Positions 7,641 through 15,383 of a stretch of 64,000 bases of DNA are shown here, in pieces. The notes beneath the pieces were generated by a model that searched no databases, was not told the DNA's origin, and saw nothing but the letters and a program-made list of their open reading frames with translations. Both the position numbers and the translations under genes were made by a program. Source of the DNA: Cellulomonas uda (GTDB lineage: Bacteria; Actinomycetota; Actinomycetes; Actinomycetales; Cellulomonadaceae); assembly GCF_006538705.1 (NCBI RefSeq), contig NZ_BJLP01000004.1, positions 27,799-91,798 on the forward strand. Reading direction: 5' to 3'. Within the stretch, counting starts at the first letter, position 1. Each line of letters opens with the position of its first letter.

Positions 7641-7674
7641 AAGTCCGCTGCTCTGCCAGTTGAGCTAGAGGCCC
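7632..7674 (-). tRNA. Truncated tRNA-Lys(TTT), 5' half only, element/chromosome junction
   Basis: On the minus strand the acceptor 5' strand GGGCCTC (7668-7674), a D-arm GCTC/GAGC and a perfect anticodon arm GCGGA-CTTTTAA-TCCGC (7632-7648, anticodon UUU) are present. No T-arm and no matching 3' acceptor strand follow: the sequence passes straight into the repressor gene. This marks the element boundary and a probable att core in or near the anticodon arm. Whether an intact tRNA exists at the other end of the element cannot be seen here. Confidence 0.75.
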
Positions 7675-7744
7675 GGGACCGCACACCGACTGCCACCCCG
7701 AAGCGCTCGGGTGACACTCGGTCGTCGGCCGTCCGCGGTACAGG

Positions 7745-8236
7745 CTACGGGCGCCCCCGCCAGCGGGTGTGCGACTTCAGGTAGCGGCGGACGGTCTCCG
7801 CGGAGACCGCGTGGTCGACGACATCCGGCTCGCCCGACGTCGTCAGGGTGCCGACGACCTCGCCGCCGACGCGCAGCGGCACCGACCCGCCGTGCGCCTT
7901 GAAACGGTCGTGGTCGACGTCGAGAAGCTCGTCAAAGGGCGTGCCCGCGGCCTCGTGGCGGCGGCGGACCAGCAGCGACGCCTCGCCGAAGCGGTGCACG
8001 ACCCGCGCCTTGCCCTCGAGCCAGGGCAGGTTGTCCGCGCCGGTCGAGCCGGTCAGTGCCTGGAAGACCGCCTCGCCGTGCAGCTCGACGCGCACCGCGA
8101 GGTTCGCGCCGCGCTCGCGGATGACGGCGACGGCCAGCAGACCGAGGTCCACGGCGTCGTCCTGCGTGAACGCCGGCAGGTCGAGCACGGGCTCGGCCTC
8201 GAGGTCGGCGACGGTGAAGGTGGGCAGGTCGGTCAC
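7745..8236 (-). CDS. UPF0303 family, HbpS/GlcG-like protein
   Basis: The product is 163 aa from the GTG at 8236, which has AGGATGG upstream. An ATG at 8275 would add 13 residues. The sequence has the family pattern AVDLGLLAVAVIRERGANLAVRV in the middle, then GGSVPLRVGGEVVGTLTTSGEPDVVDHAV near the C-terminus, as in UPF0303 and related HbpS-type proteins that can bind heme or small ligands. No signal peptide is seen. It stands alone as the first chromosomal gene past the element. The biochemical role of UPF0303 is not settled. Confidence 0.7.
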   Translation of the reverse strand: MTDLPTFTVADLEAEPVLDLPAFTQDDAVDLGLLAVAVIRERGANLAVRVELHGEAVFQALTGSTGADNLPWLEGKARVVHRFGEASLLVRRRHEAAGTPFDELLDVDHDRFKAHGGSVPLRVGGEVVGTLTTSGEPDVVDHAVSAETVRRYLKSHTRWRGRP

Positions 8237-8285
8237 GGGACCATCCTGCTGCATGCCGGGTGGCGGTGGCCGCATCGCAGGCCTG

Positions 8286-9005
8286 CTAGGCCGGGAGCAC
8301 GTACCGGCACATCAGCAGGTAGTGCAGCACGGCGGCGAGCACGACGAGGATGTGCCAGATCTCGTGGAACCCGAGCACGCCGGGCGCCGGGTTGGGCCGC
8401 TCGACGACGAAGATGACGAACCCTACGCAGTACACCAGCCCGCCGGCGGCGAGGAGCACGTACGCCCCGACGGGCAGGGAGACCCCGGAGCCGACGAGCA
8501 GCACCGGCATCCAGCCCATCGCGATGTACAGCGTGTTCGTCACGTACTTGGGCAGGTCGCGCAGCGACGACCGCAACGCGATGCCGACCGCGGCGACCGC
8601 CCAGACCGCTCCCAGCACGGTCCAGCCGTACGCGTTGCGGAACAGCACCAGCACCATGGGCGTCGTCGTCCCGGCGATGAGGACGAATACCGATGCGTAG
8701 TCGAGCGTGCGCAGCACCCGGTTGACGCGCGGGCCGCCGTCGATGCCGTGGTGCAGCGTGCTGGCGACGAACAGCAGGAGCACGGAGGCGGCGTAGACGC
8801 TGAGCCCGACGATCGTCCAGACGTCACCGTCGGCGACCGCCTGGGTGACGAGCAGCGCACCGCCGACGAGCGCGAAGCAGCTCGCCGCGAGGTGGGAGAT
8901 GGTGTTGATCCGCTCGTCGGTGACGTGCACGCTGCCGTCGCGGCTGAGCCGCGGGAGGGGCGTCGCCCCAGGCTCCGACGTGGTGTCTGCGGACGTGCTC
9001 TGCAC
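8286..9005 (-). CDS. trhA: Hemolysin III/PAQR family membrane protein
   Basis: This 239-aa protein starts at a GTG with AGGAGG upstream. It has seven predicted membrane segments and the family pattern: an early SHLAAS, a TLHHGID motif after helix 2, and the C-terminal FHEIWHILVVLAAVLHY with two histidines in helix 7. These Ser/Asp/His residues form a buried metal site in the PAQR fold. Bacterial TrhA proteins are linked to membrane homeostasis rather than true haemolysis. The N-terminal 30 residues are hydrophilic. Monocistronic by layout. Confidence 0.9.
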   Translation of the reverse strand: MQSTSADTTSEPGATPLPRLSRDGSVHVTDERINTISHLAASCFALVGGALLVTQAVADGDVWTIVGLSVYAASVLLLFVASTLHHGIDGGPRVNRVLRTLDYASVFVLIAGTTTPMVLVLFRNAYGWTVLGAVWAVAAVGIALRSSLRDLPKYVTNTLYIAMGWMPVLLVGSGVSLPVGAYVLLAAGGLVYCVGFVIFVVERPNPAPGVLGFHEIWHILVVLAAVLHYLLMCRYVLPA

Positions 9006-9079
9006 CGTTCGTTCCTCCTGGTGAGCCGTCGACCCGGCTCGCCCGGGAGCCTACCCGCGCTCGTGACCGACCGTGCCGA

Positions 9080-9390
9080 TCACCCGTGGCCGCCGCGGTC
9101 GACGGTGCGCCGCAGAGCCTCGATCTGGGCGCTGAGCTCGTCGAGGCGGGCCATGATCTGCGCGCTCGTCGCGTCGGTCACGCCCGCCTGCATGCGCTCG
9201 TGCCGGGCGCGCTCGACGAAGCTCGAGGTGATCGCGGCGGTGACGATCGCGACGAAGGCGATGGCCTCGAGCATGAAGAATGCCCGAGCGCCTTCCCGAT
9301 CCCGTTGGACGGGACCACGTCGCCGTAGCCGACTGTGGTGACGGTCTGCAGCGCCCACCACATGGCGGTGCCGAGGTCGGCCGCGCAGGG
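9080..9390 (-). pseudogene. Remnant of a two-helix potassium channel
   Basis: One minus-strand frame encodes the pore helix, selectivity filter and start of TM2 (TAMWWALQTVTTVGYGDVVPS). A second frame continues with TM2 and a C-terminal coiled coil (FFMLEAIAFVAIVTAAITSSFVE, then RLDELSAQIEALRRTV). The two join near 9285 if one base is missing. No TM1 is found upstream, where the plus-strand GNAT gene begins. The gene is thus both truncated at the N-terminus and frameshifted, and would not give a working channel. Confidence 0.75.
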
Positions 9391-9495
9391 GTCGCGCGCA
9401 CCGCCCGCTGCGGGTACCTGTCCATCCGTCCGCCGCGACGTGGAGGTCCGCGCAATGCCCTTGCCGAGCCCACGCGTGTTCCGGAGACTGCGTCG

Positions 9496-9924
9496 GTGCC
9501 CGACACCACGCTCGTCCGCGCCGCGCGCACCGACGACGCCGACCAGGTCTGGCCGCTCGCCCGCGACTTCGCGACGTCGTTCACCCCGCAGCGCGACGCG
9601 TTTGACGCGACCTGGCGGGACCTGCGTGAGGCGCCCGGCGCGCTCGTCGCGGTCGCCGAGTCCGCCGGCCGGGTCGTCGGATACCTGCTCGCCCACCGCC
9701 ACCTGACGTTCCTCGCCAACGGCCCGGTCGCCTGGGTGGAGGAGGTGATGGTCGCCGAGACCCACCGCAGGTCGGGCGTCGGCGGCGAGCTCGTGCGGTT
9801 CGCCGAGCGCTGGGCGCAGGAGCACGGCGCCGCCTACGTCGCGCTCGCGAGCCGCCGAGCCGGCCCGTTCTACACCGCGCTCGGCTACGACGTCTCGGCG
9901 ACCTTCTTCAAGAAGCCCCTCTGA
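9496..9924 (+). CDS. GNAT family N-acetyltransferase
   Basis: The 142-aa product starts at a GTG (VPDTTLVRAARTDDAD). It has the GNAT fold pattern: beta4 VAWVEEVMVAETHRRSGVGGELV with an R/Q-x-x-G-x-G/A-like acetyl-CoA loop (RRSGVGGEL), and a C-terminal FYTALGYDVSATFFKKPL typical of this group. The substrate is unknown. It lies next to the broken channel gene, and the 5' part of that gene has been lost at this spot, so a rearrangement probably joined them. Confidence 0.8.
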   Translation: MPDTTLVRAARTDDADQVWPLARDFATSFTPQRDAFDATWRDLREAPGALVAVAESAGRVVGYLLAHRHLTFLANGPVAWVEEVMVAETHRRSGVGGELVRFAERWAQEHGAAYVALASRRAGPFYTALGYDVSATFFKKPL

Positions 9925-10119
9925 CCCCGACGGCTCGAGCCCGACGGTCGGCGCCGTGACCTGCTCCGGCCCGGCGACTGCTGACGGTGCGGTGCGAGCG
10001 CGTACGTCCTACGGGTGCGCTCGGGTCGCAGCGTCCGCACTCGGCGGACGGGGTGAGGGGGTCGTCTTCGTCCCGGCGACCGCCTGACCGTCCGTCCGTA
10101 CAGTCCGTCCAGCGACGAG
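9925..10119. other. Gene-free stretch between convergent genes
   Basis: No convincing coding frame is seen. Long frames here are Arg/Pro-rich shadows. Together with the terminator at 10120-10182 it separates the GNAT gene from the GH62 gene. Confidence 0.5.
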
Positions 10120-10182
10120 CGGACCGCCCCGTACCGCGTCGACCAGGGCAGGGAGCCTGGGCGGGCGGCACGGGGCGGTCCG
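10120..10182 (-). terminator. Hairpin terminator of the first GH62 gene
   Basis: Perfect 13-bp arms CGGACCGCCCCGT (10120-10132) and ACGGGGCGGTCCG (10170-10182) lie 40 nt after the stop codon. No U-run follows, which is normal for such GC-rich actinobacteria. Confidence 0.5.
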
Positions 10183-10222
10183 GGTGGGGCGCCGCGAGGG
10201 CGTCCGGTTCAGCGCCAGGTGG

Positions 10223-11653
10223 TCAGCGCTGGAGCGTGAGCAGGCCCGGGCGGTACGGCAGCAGGCCGTAGTCGCCGCCCGAGCTCGGGCTGCGGCCCTG
10301 GTAGAGCAGGCGCAGGTTGCAGGGGTCGACCGTCATGGTCTGGTCGGCGCTGGTGCGCAGCAGCTCACCGTGGCTGATGTCGTTCGTCCACGTGGCACCG
10401 CTGTTCGCCTTGCCCGCGAACGGGTTCGACTCGGACGCCGCCTGCGGGGTCCAGGACCCGCCCAGGTCGGTCGCCGTGAAGGACCGGAAGTAGCGCCCCT
10501 GGCTGCCGATGGCCTCGACGATCATGAGGTACCGCTGCTGGCCCTGGAGCTTGTAGACCTGGACGGCCTCGAACAGGTTGTTCGTCGAGTCGGTCATGAT
10601 CGTCGTGTAGTTCGACCCGAAGCTGCCGGGGAAGTTCCCGATCGGCATCGACGCCCGGTAGATCCGGCCGTTGTCGCCGGCGAAGAACAGGTACATGTTG
10701 CGGTCGTCGCCGATCAGCGCGTGGTCGATCGGGCCGGTCCCGGAGTTGGAGATGCTGCCGGAGAACAGCGTCTGCGCCGACGACCAGCTGTTGACGTTCG
10801 CCGGGTTCGACGACGTCCGGTAGGAGAACGCGGGACCGCCCCACTGGTAGGCCAGGACCCAGGTGTTCTTGGGCGCGAAGTAGAACAGCGACGGCGCGAC
10901 CGCGCTGAACGGCATCGGGTTCTGGCTGGCCGAGGCCATCTGCGAGTACTCGGTGAACAGCCCGAAGTTCATCGAGCCCCACGAGCTGCCGAAGTCGTGC
11001 GTCGTGGCGTAGACGAGCTGCTGGCCGTTGTACCGCGCGACCGTGAAGTCCTTCAGCGACGCCCACCCCGAACGCGGCTGCGCCAACGCCCCCGTGGACG
11101 ACCAGCGGTACGACGACGGCAGCTGGCACGTGGTGGGGGGCGGGGTCTGCGTCGGGGTGGGTGTCGGGGTCGGCGTGGGGGTCGGCGTGGGGGTCTGCGT
11201 CGGGGTCTGCGTCGGGGTCTGCGTCGGGACGGTGCCGGTGCACGCGACGCCGTTGACGGCGAAGCCCGTCGGCGCAGGGTTCGACGAGCCGGCGCTGCCG
11301 AGGAAGCCGAACGAGGCGCTGGCGCCGGTGCCGAGCGCGCCGTTCCAGCTGACGCTGGAGGCGGACACCTGCGAGCCCGACGAGGTGACGTCGGCGTTCC
11401 AGGCCTGCTGGATCTTCTGGTCCGAGGACGGCCACGTCCACGTGACCTTCCACGACGAGATCGCCGAGCCGAGGTTGGTGACCTTGACGTCACCCTGGAA
11501 CCCGCCGGGCCACTGGTTCTGGACGGTGTAGTCGACGCGGCAACCCTCGGCCGCGGTCGCGGAGCTCGCCGCGACGGTGAGGCCGCCGATCACGAGCGTG
11601 GCGGCGGACAGCAGCGCGGCTGCCGCCCGGGTGGACCTGGTACGGGTGGTCAT
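10223..11653 (-). CDS. Secreted GH62 alpha-L-arabinofuranosidase with CBM2
   Basis: The 476-aa precursor starts at the ATG at 11653 with GAGGAG upstream. A Sec signal peptide covers about residues 1-35 ([20 protein letters not shown]...ATA). A CBM2 carbohydrate-binding module follows ([25 protein letters not shown] to VACTG), then a (PT)n linker, then a GH62 domain ([32 protein letters not shown] to the C-terminus). GH62 enzymes remove arabinose side chains from arabinoxylan, and the CBM2 would hold the enzyme on cellulose or xylan. It is the near-duplicate of the gene at 11956 with a different binding module. A shared operator lies 86 nt before the start codon. Confidence 0.92.
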   Translation of the reverse strand: MTTRTRSTRAAAALLSAATLVIGGLTVAASSATAAEGCRVDYTVQNQWPGGFQGDVKVTNLGSAISSWKVTWTWPSSDQKIQQAWNADVTSSGSQVSASSVSWNGALGTGASASFGFLGSAGSSNPAPTGFAVNGVACTGTVPTQTPTQTPTQTPTPTPTPTPTPTPTQTPPPTTCQLPSSYRWSSTGALAQPRSGWASLKDFTVARYNGQQLVYATTHDFGSSWGSMNFGLFTEYSQMASASQNPMPFSAVAPSLFYFAPKNTWVLAYQWGGPAFSYRTSSNPANVNSWSSAQTLFSGSISNSGTGPIDHALIGDDRNMYLFFAGDNGRIYRASMPIGNFPGSFGSNYTTIMTDSTNNLFEAVQVYKLQGQQRYLMIVEAIGSQGRYFRSFTATDLGGSWTPQAASESNPFAGKANSGATWTNDISHGELLRTSADQTMTVDPCNLRLLYQGRSPSSGGDYGLLPYRPGLLTLQR

Positions 11654-11739
11654 TGGACGCTCCTCGGTCTGATGGACACGGGCCGTCCCGGTGCTCGGGA
11701 GACGGCCACGGTGCCGTCCCACCACCGGTCGAACCACGG

Positions 11740-11755
11740 ATGTGAGCCTTCACAT
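11740..11755. promoter_or_regulatory. Palindromic operator of GH62 gene 1
   Basis: ATGTGAGCCTTCACAT has perfect ATGTGA/TCACAT arms around GCCT, 86 nt upstream of the ATG at 11653. An almost identical site occurs at the same distance from the second GH62 gene. The shape resembles LacI-family operators; the regulator is not in the window. Confidence 0.65.
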
Positions 11756-11862
11756 TGCACCGCCGAGGAGCGCCTCCCGAAGGAGGTGGGCGCCGCCGAA
11801 TCGATTCGCCGCCCGAGACCGACCCGAGCGTCGGCGCGCACCGGGCGTGCGGCAGGGACGCC

Positions 11863-11923
11863 GAGGCGCCCGCCTCGCGCCGGCCCGGCAGAGCCGGGAG
11901 CGGTGGTGCGAGGCGGGCGCCTC
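11863..11923 (-). terminator. Hairpin terminator of the second GH62 gene
   Basis: Perfect 16-bp arms (11863-11878 and 11908-11923) surround a loop that itself holds a small GGCCCGGC/GCCGGG pairing. It lies 32 nt past the stop codon at 11956. Confidence 0.6.
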
Positions 11924-11955
11924 AGGGCGGGTCCAGCCAGGCCCGCCTGGAGGGA

Positions 11956-13512
11956 CTACCGCTGGAGGGTCAGCAGACCCGGGCGGTACGGCAGCTGGCC
12001 GTAGTCGCCGCCGGAGCTCGGGCTGCGGCCCTGGTAGAGCAGCTGCAGGTTGCACGGGTCGACCGTGTTGGTCTGGTCCGCACTGGTGCGCAGCAGCTCA
12101 CCGTGGCTGATGTCGTTCGTCCACGTGGCACCGCTGTTCGCCTTGCCCGCGAACGGGTTGGACTCGCTGGTCGCCTGCGGCGTCCAGGAGCCGCCCAGGT
12201 TCGTCGTCGTGAAGGACCGGAAGTACCGGCCCTGCGAGCCGATGGCCTCGACGATCATGAGCCACTTGTTCTGGCCCTGGAGCTTGTAGACCTGCACGGC
12301 CTCGAACAGGTTGTTCGTCGTGTCGCTCATGACGACGGTCGACGACGAGCCGAACGACCCGGGGAAGTTCCCGATCGGCATCGAGGCGCGGTAGATCTTG
12401 CCGTTGTCACCGGCGAAGAACAGGTACATGTTCTGGCTGTCGCCGATCACGGCCTGGTCGATCGGGCCGGTGCCCGAGCCGGAGATGCTGCCCGAGAACA
12501 GCGTCTGGGCGGACGACCAGCTGTTCACGTTGGCCGGGTTGGTCGACGTGCGGTACGAGAACGCCGGGCCGCCCCACTGGTACGCGAGCACCCAGATGTT
12601 CTTGGGCGCGAAGTAGAACAGCGAGGGGGCGACCGCCGAGAACGGCATCTGGTTCTGGCTCACGGAGCCCATCTGCGAGTAGCTCGAGAACAGCCCGAAG
12701 TTCATCGAGCCCCACGAGCTGCCGAAGTCGTGCGTCGTGGCGTAGACGAGCTGCTGGCCGTTGTACGGCGCGACCGTGAAGTCCTTCAGCGACGCCCACC
12801 CCGAACGCGGCTGCGCCAGCGCACCCGTGGACGACCAGCGGTACGACGACGGCAGGTCGCACGTGCCCGGGTTCTGGGTCGGGTTCGTCGTGGGGTTCGT
12901 GGTCGGGTTCGTCGTCGGCGACGAGCCCACGCGCACCAGCTGCCACTGCTGGTTGTTCCCGCCCCAGTTCGCGTACTGGACGACGTTCGCGCCGTCGGCG
13001 GTGGAGGCGCCCTGCACCTCGACGGCCTTGCCGGAGTGCCGGCTGATCAGCGAGACGTAGCCGTTCGACGTGTCCTGCAGACGGAACTGCTGGTTGGTCT
13101 GGTTGTAGTCGGCGTACTGGACGATCGCGCCGCCGTCGGCCGTCGACCAGTTGTAGACGTCGAGCACCTTGCCCGACAGCTTCGACTTCAGCCGGTAGTA
13201 GCCGTTGCCGGAGTCGACGAACTGCCACTGCTGCTGCGCGCCGTCGTTGCGCGTCCACTGCGCGATGCGGGCGCCGTCGGCCATCGACAGGTTGTAGACG
13301 TCGAGGGCCTTGCCGCTGCCGCGGTTGACCAGGACGTAGGACGCGTTGGTGTCCACCGTCGCGGCCGTGGCGGCGGGTGCGACGACGAGCGCGAGGACGC
13401 CCGCCGACGCGGCGGTGACGCCGGCGACGACCGTCGACACCCAACGCAGACGCCGGCGCCCCCGCTCGGACCGCCTGGCCCGGTGGGCCGGCCCCTGGAC
13501 GCGTGATCTCAT
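11956..13512 (-). CDS. Secreted GH62 alpha-L-arabinofuranosidase with ricin-type CBM13
   Basis: The 518-aa precursor starts at the ATG at 13512 behind AAGGAG. A long basic signal peptide ([30 protein letters not shown]...ATAAT) precedes a beta-trefoil CBM13 with three QxW-type repeats (QQQWQF, NQQFRL, NQQWQL) at about residues 50-190. A (NPTT)n linker and a GH62 catalytic domain follow. The catalytic domain is nearly identical to that of the gene at 10223, so the pair arose by recent duplication with exchange of the binding module. CBM13 would target xylan. The shared operator again lies 86 nt upstream. Confidence 0.92.
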   Translation of the reverse strand: MRSRVQGPAHRARRSERGRRRLRWVSTVVAGVTAASAGVLALVVAPAATAATVDTNASYVLVNRGSGKALDVYNLSMADGARIAQWTRNDGAQQQWQFVDSGNGYYRLKSKLSGKVLDVYNWSTADGGAIVQYADYNQTNQQFRLQDTSNGYVSLISRHSGKAVEVQGASTADGANVVQYANWGGNNQQWQLVRVGSSPTTNPTTNPTTNPTQNPGTCDLPSSYRWSSTGALAQPRSGWASLKDFTVAPYNGQQLVYATTHDFGSSWGSMNFGLFSSYSQMGSVSQNQMPFSAVAPSLFYFAPKNIWVLAYQWGGPAFSYRTSTNPANVNSWSSAQTLFSGSISGSGTGPIDQAVIGDSQNMYLFFAGDNGKIYRASMPIGNFPGSFGSSSTVVMSDTTNNLFEAVQVYKLQGQNKWLMIVEAIGSQGRYFRSFTTTNLGGSWTPQATSESNPFAGKANSGATWTNDISHGELLRTSADQTNTVDPCNLQLLYQGRSPSSGGDYGQLPYRPGLLTLQR

Positions 13513-13598
13513 GCTGCTCTCCTTCGAGTCAGGTGCGAGGTCGACCGCGCCCCGGATGCGGCCCGGTCGCGGTGTCGCGCAGACCCGGTCTCCGCGCG

Positions 13599-13614
13599 AT
13601 GTGAGCCTTAACAT
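13599..13614. promoter_or_regulatory. Palindromic operator of GH62 gene 2
   Basis: ATGTGAGCCTTAACAT differs at one base from the site of GH62 gene 1 and also sits exactly 86 nt before the start codon (13512). This suggests joint control by one repressor. Confidence 0.65.
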
Positions 13615-13838
13615 CGCGTGCGCTCGCCCCTCAGGGAAGCCTCGTCTTCACCGATGAAACGGTTCGGACCGCCCGGACCCGTTCCCATCGGGCAAGCGCT
13701 ACCCCGCCGAGCGCGCACGGTGGCACGCGACCGCGCACGAACGGCGTCCGCACTCGCGCCGGAGCGTGCGCGCTCGGTGGGTTGGTGCGGGGGCGGTGCG
13801 CGGTGTGCGGTGGGGGGCGGTGTCGGCGGACGGTGTCG

Positions 13839-14213
13839 TCAGGCCGGGGGGCGGGGGGTCAGGTGGGTCGCCAGGTGCGAGGCGATCGCGTCGACCGCGC
13901 CCGGCACGAGCGCGTAGTACGCCCACACCCCGCGCTTCTCCCGCGTCACGAGGCCCGCCTCGGTGAGCACCTTGAGGTGGTGGGAGACCGTCGGCTGCGT
14001 GAGCCCGACGGGCTCGGTCAGGTCGCACACGCACGCCCCGCCCTCGTCGTGCGCCGCGAGGATCGACAGCAGCCGGAGGCGGGCGGGGTCCGCGAGCGCC
14101 TTGAGGGTGCGCGCGACGCCCTCCGCGTCCTGGGCGCTGAGGACCGGTCCGCGCGCCGGCGTGCAGCACGCGGCCGACGGTGCGGCGGTCACGGGGAGCA
14201 GCTCGAGAGGCAC
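13839..14213 (-). CDS. arsR: ArsR/SmtB-family arsenic-responsive repressor
   Basis: The 124-aa protein starts at the GTG at 14213. It has a winged helix with recognition helix TQPTVSHHLKVLTEAGLV. The cysteine pair CVC just before it (ACVCDLTEPVGL) is the As(III)-sensing site in many ArsR proteins, and an N-terminal CC (AACCTP) may add a third ligand. It is divergent from arsM, and inverted repeats fill the space between them. It would repress both genes until arsenite binds. Confidence 0.9.
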   Translation of the reverse strand: MPLELLPVTAAPSAACCTPARGPVLSAQDAEGVARTLKALADPARLRLLSILAAHDEGGACVCDLTEPVGLTQPTVSHHLKVLTEAGLVTREKRGVWAYYALVPGAVDAIASHLATHLTPRPPA

Positions 14214-14233
14214 GCCCCCATCATGCCTCACGC

Positions 14234-14304
14234 ATCGACAACGGTCGATATTGACACTGGTCGATATCTGCGCGACGCTCCTGCCATCGACATCCATCAA
14301 TGTC
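14234..14304. promoter_or_regulatory. ArsR operator region between arsR and arsM
   Basis: ATCGAC-N4-GTCGAT (14234-14249), a repeated GGTCGATAT (14243-14251 and 14259-14267) and GACAT-N6-ATGTC (14289-14304) lie between the divergent genes. The last abuts the TGGAGGAG ribosome binding site of arsM, so bound repressor would block it. Confidence 0.6.
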
Positions 14305-14317
14305 TGGAGGAGTCATC

Positions 14318-15079
14318 ATGCAGGACATCCGCGAGCAGGTCCGGGCCCGCTACGCACAGGCCGCCGTCCAGAGCGCCCCGTCCGCGACCGCAGACGCCGG
14401 CTGCTGCGGCGGCGGGTGCGGCACGGACGCGCTCGTCGACGAGCGGTTCGGGGCCGGCCTCTACGGCGCGGACGACGCCGCGAGCATCCCCGCCGAGGCG
14501 CTGGCCGCCTCGCTCGGCTGCGGCAACCCGCTGCTCGTCGCCGAGCTGCGCGAGGGCGAGCGCGTGCTCGACCTGGGCTCGGGCGGCGGCATCGACGTGC
14601 TGCTCTCGGCCCGCCGCGTCGGCCCCACGGGCTTCGCCTACGGCGTCGACATGACCGACGAGATGCTCGACCTGGCCCGCGCCAACGCGGCCAAGGCGGG
14701 TGCGACGAACGTCGAGTTCCGCAAGGGCGTCATCGAGGACCTGCCGCTCGACGACGCCAGCGTCGACGTGGTCATCTCCAACTGCGTGGTCAACCTGTCC
14801 CCGGACAAGCCCGCGGTGCTCGCCGAGGCGTTCCGCGTGCTCGCACCCGGCGGCCGGCTGGGCATCTCCGACGTCGTCGCCGAGGACCACCTGTCGCCCG
14901 ACGACCGGGCCGAGCGGGGCTCGTACGTCGGCTGCATCGCCGGTGCGCTCTCGCGCGCCGAGTACCTCGAGGGGCTCGCGGCCGCGGGCTTCCACGACGC
15001 CGAGGTCCGCTTCACCCACGCCGTCGCCGACGGCATGCACAGCGCGGTCGTCCGCGCCACCAAGCCGCACGCGCGGTGA
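14318..15079 (+). CDS. arsM: Arsenite S-adenosylmethionine methyltransferase
   Basis: The 253-aa protein starts at the ATG at 14318 after TGGAGGAG. The early cysteine cluster CCGGGCG, the SAM motif VLDLGSGGGIDVLLSA, and the conserved cysteines in SNCVVNLSPDKP and YVGCIAGAL match ArsM, which binds As(III) through three cysteines and adds methyl groups to give volatile or less toxic forms. It lies divergent from arsR and is likely induced by arsenite. No arsenic efflux gene is nearby, so detoxification here relies on methylation or on distant genes. Confidence 0.93.
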   Translation: MQDIREQVRARYAQAAVQSAPSATADAGCCGGGCGTDALVDERFGAGLYGADDAASIPAEALAASLGCGNPLLVAELREGERVLDLGSGGGIDVLLSARRVGPTGFAYGVDMTDEMLDLARANAAKAGATNVEFRKGVIEDLPLDDASVDVVISNCVVNLSPDKPAVLAEAFRVLAPGGRLGISDVVAEDHLSPDDRAERGSYVGCIAGALSRAEYLEGLAAAGFHDAEVRFTHAVADGMHSAVVRATKPHAR

Positions 15080-15168
15080 CGGACCCCGCCCTCTCCCGGC
15101 GCACCGCGTCCCGCGCCTCGGGGCGCACGCACCCGCACCGCGTGACCTGAGCCGTCCGCCGGGACGAC

Positions 15169-15197
15169 CCGGGGCGTCCGCCTGGTGGACGCCCCGG
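15169..15197 (+). terminator. Hairpin terminator after arsM
   Basis: Perfect 11-bp arms CCGGGGCGTCC (15169-15179) and GGACGCCCCGG (15187-15197) with a 7-nt loop, 90 nt past the arsM stop. Apart from it, 15080-15383 holds no gene; promoter sequence for the next gene must lie in the last 150 nt. Confidence 0.6.
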
Positions 15198-15383
15198 GGT
15201 GCCGGGCGCAACCTCACCCTCGGTCGCTGCGGTCGGTCCGTCCCGGCTCGCCCCGGTTCGTCCGGCACGTCGCGGACGTCCTGTCCGCGCAGCCCTTCGA
15301 ACGTTCCCGGCCCGGGGTTAGCCTCGCCGAGCGGCACGCACCGGTCCGACGAGCGCGCCGGACCGGGACGACGAGGAGACGCG

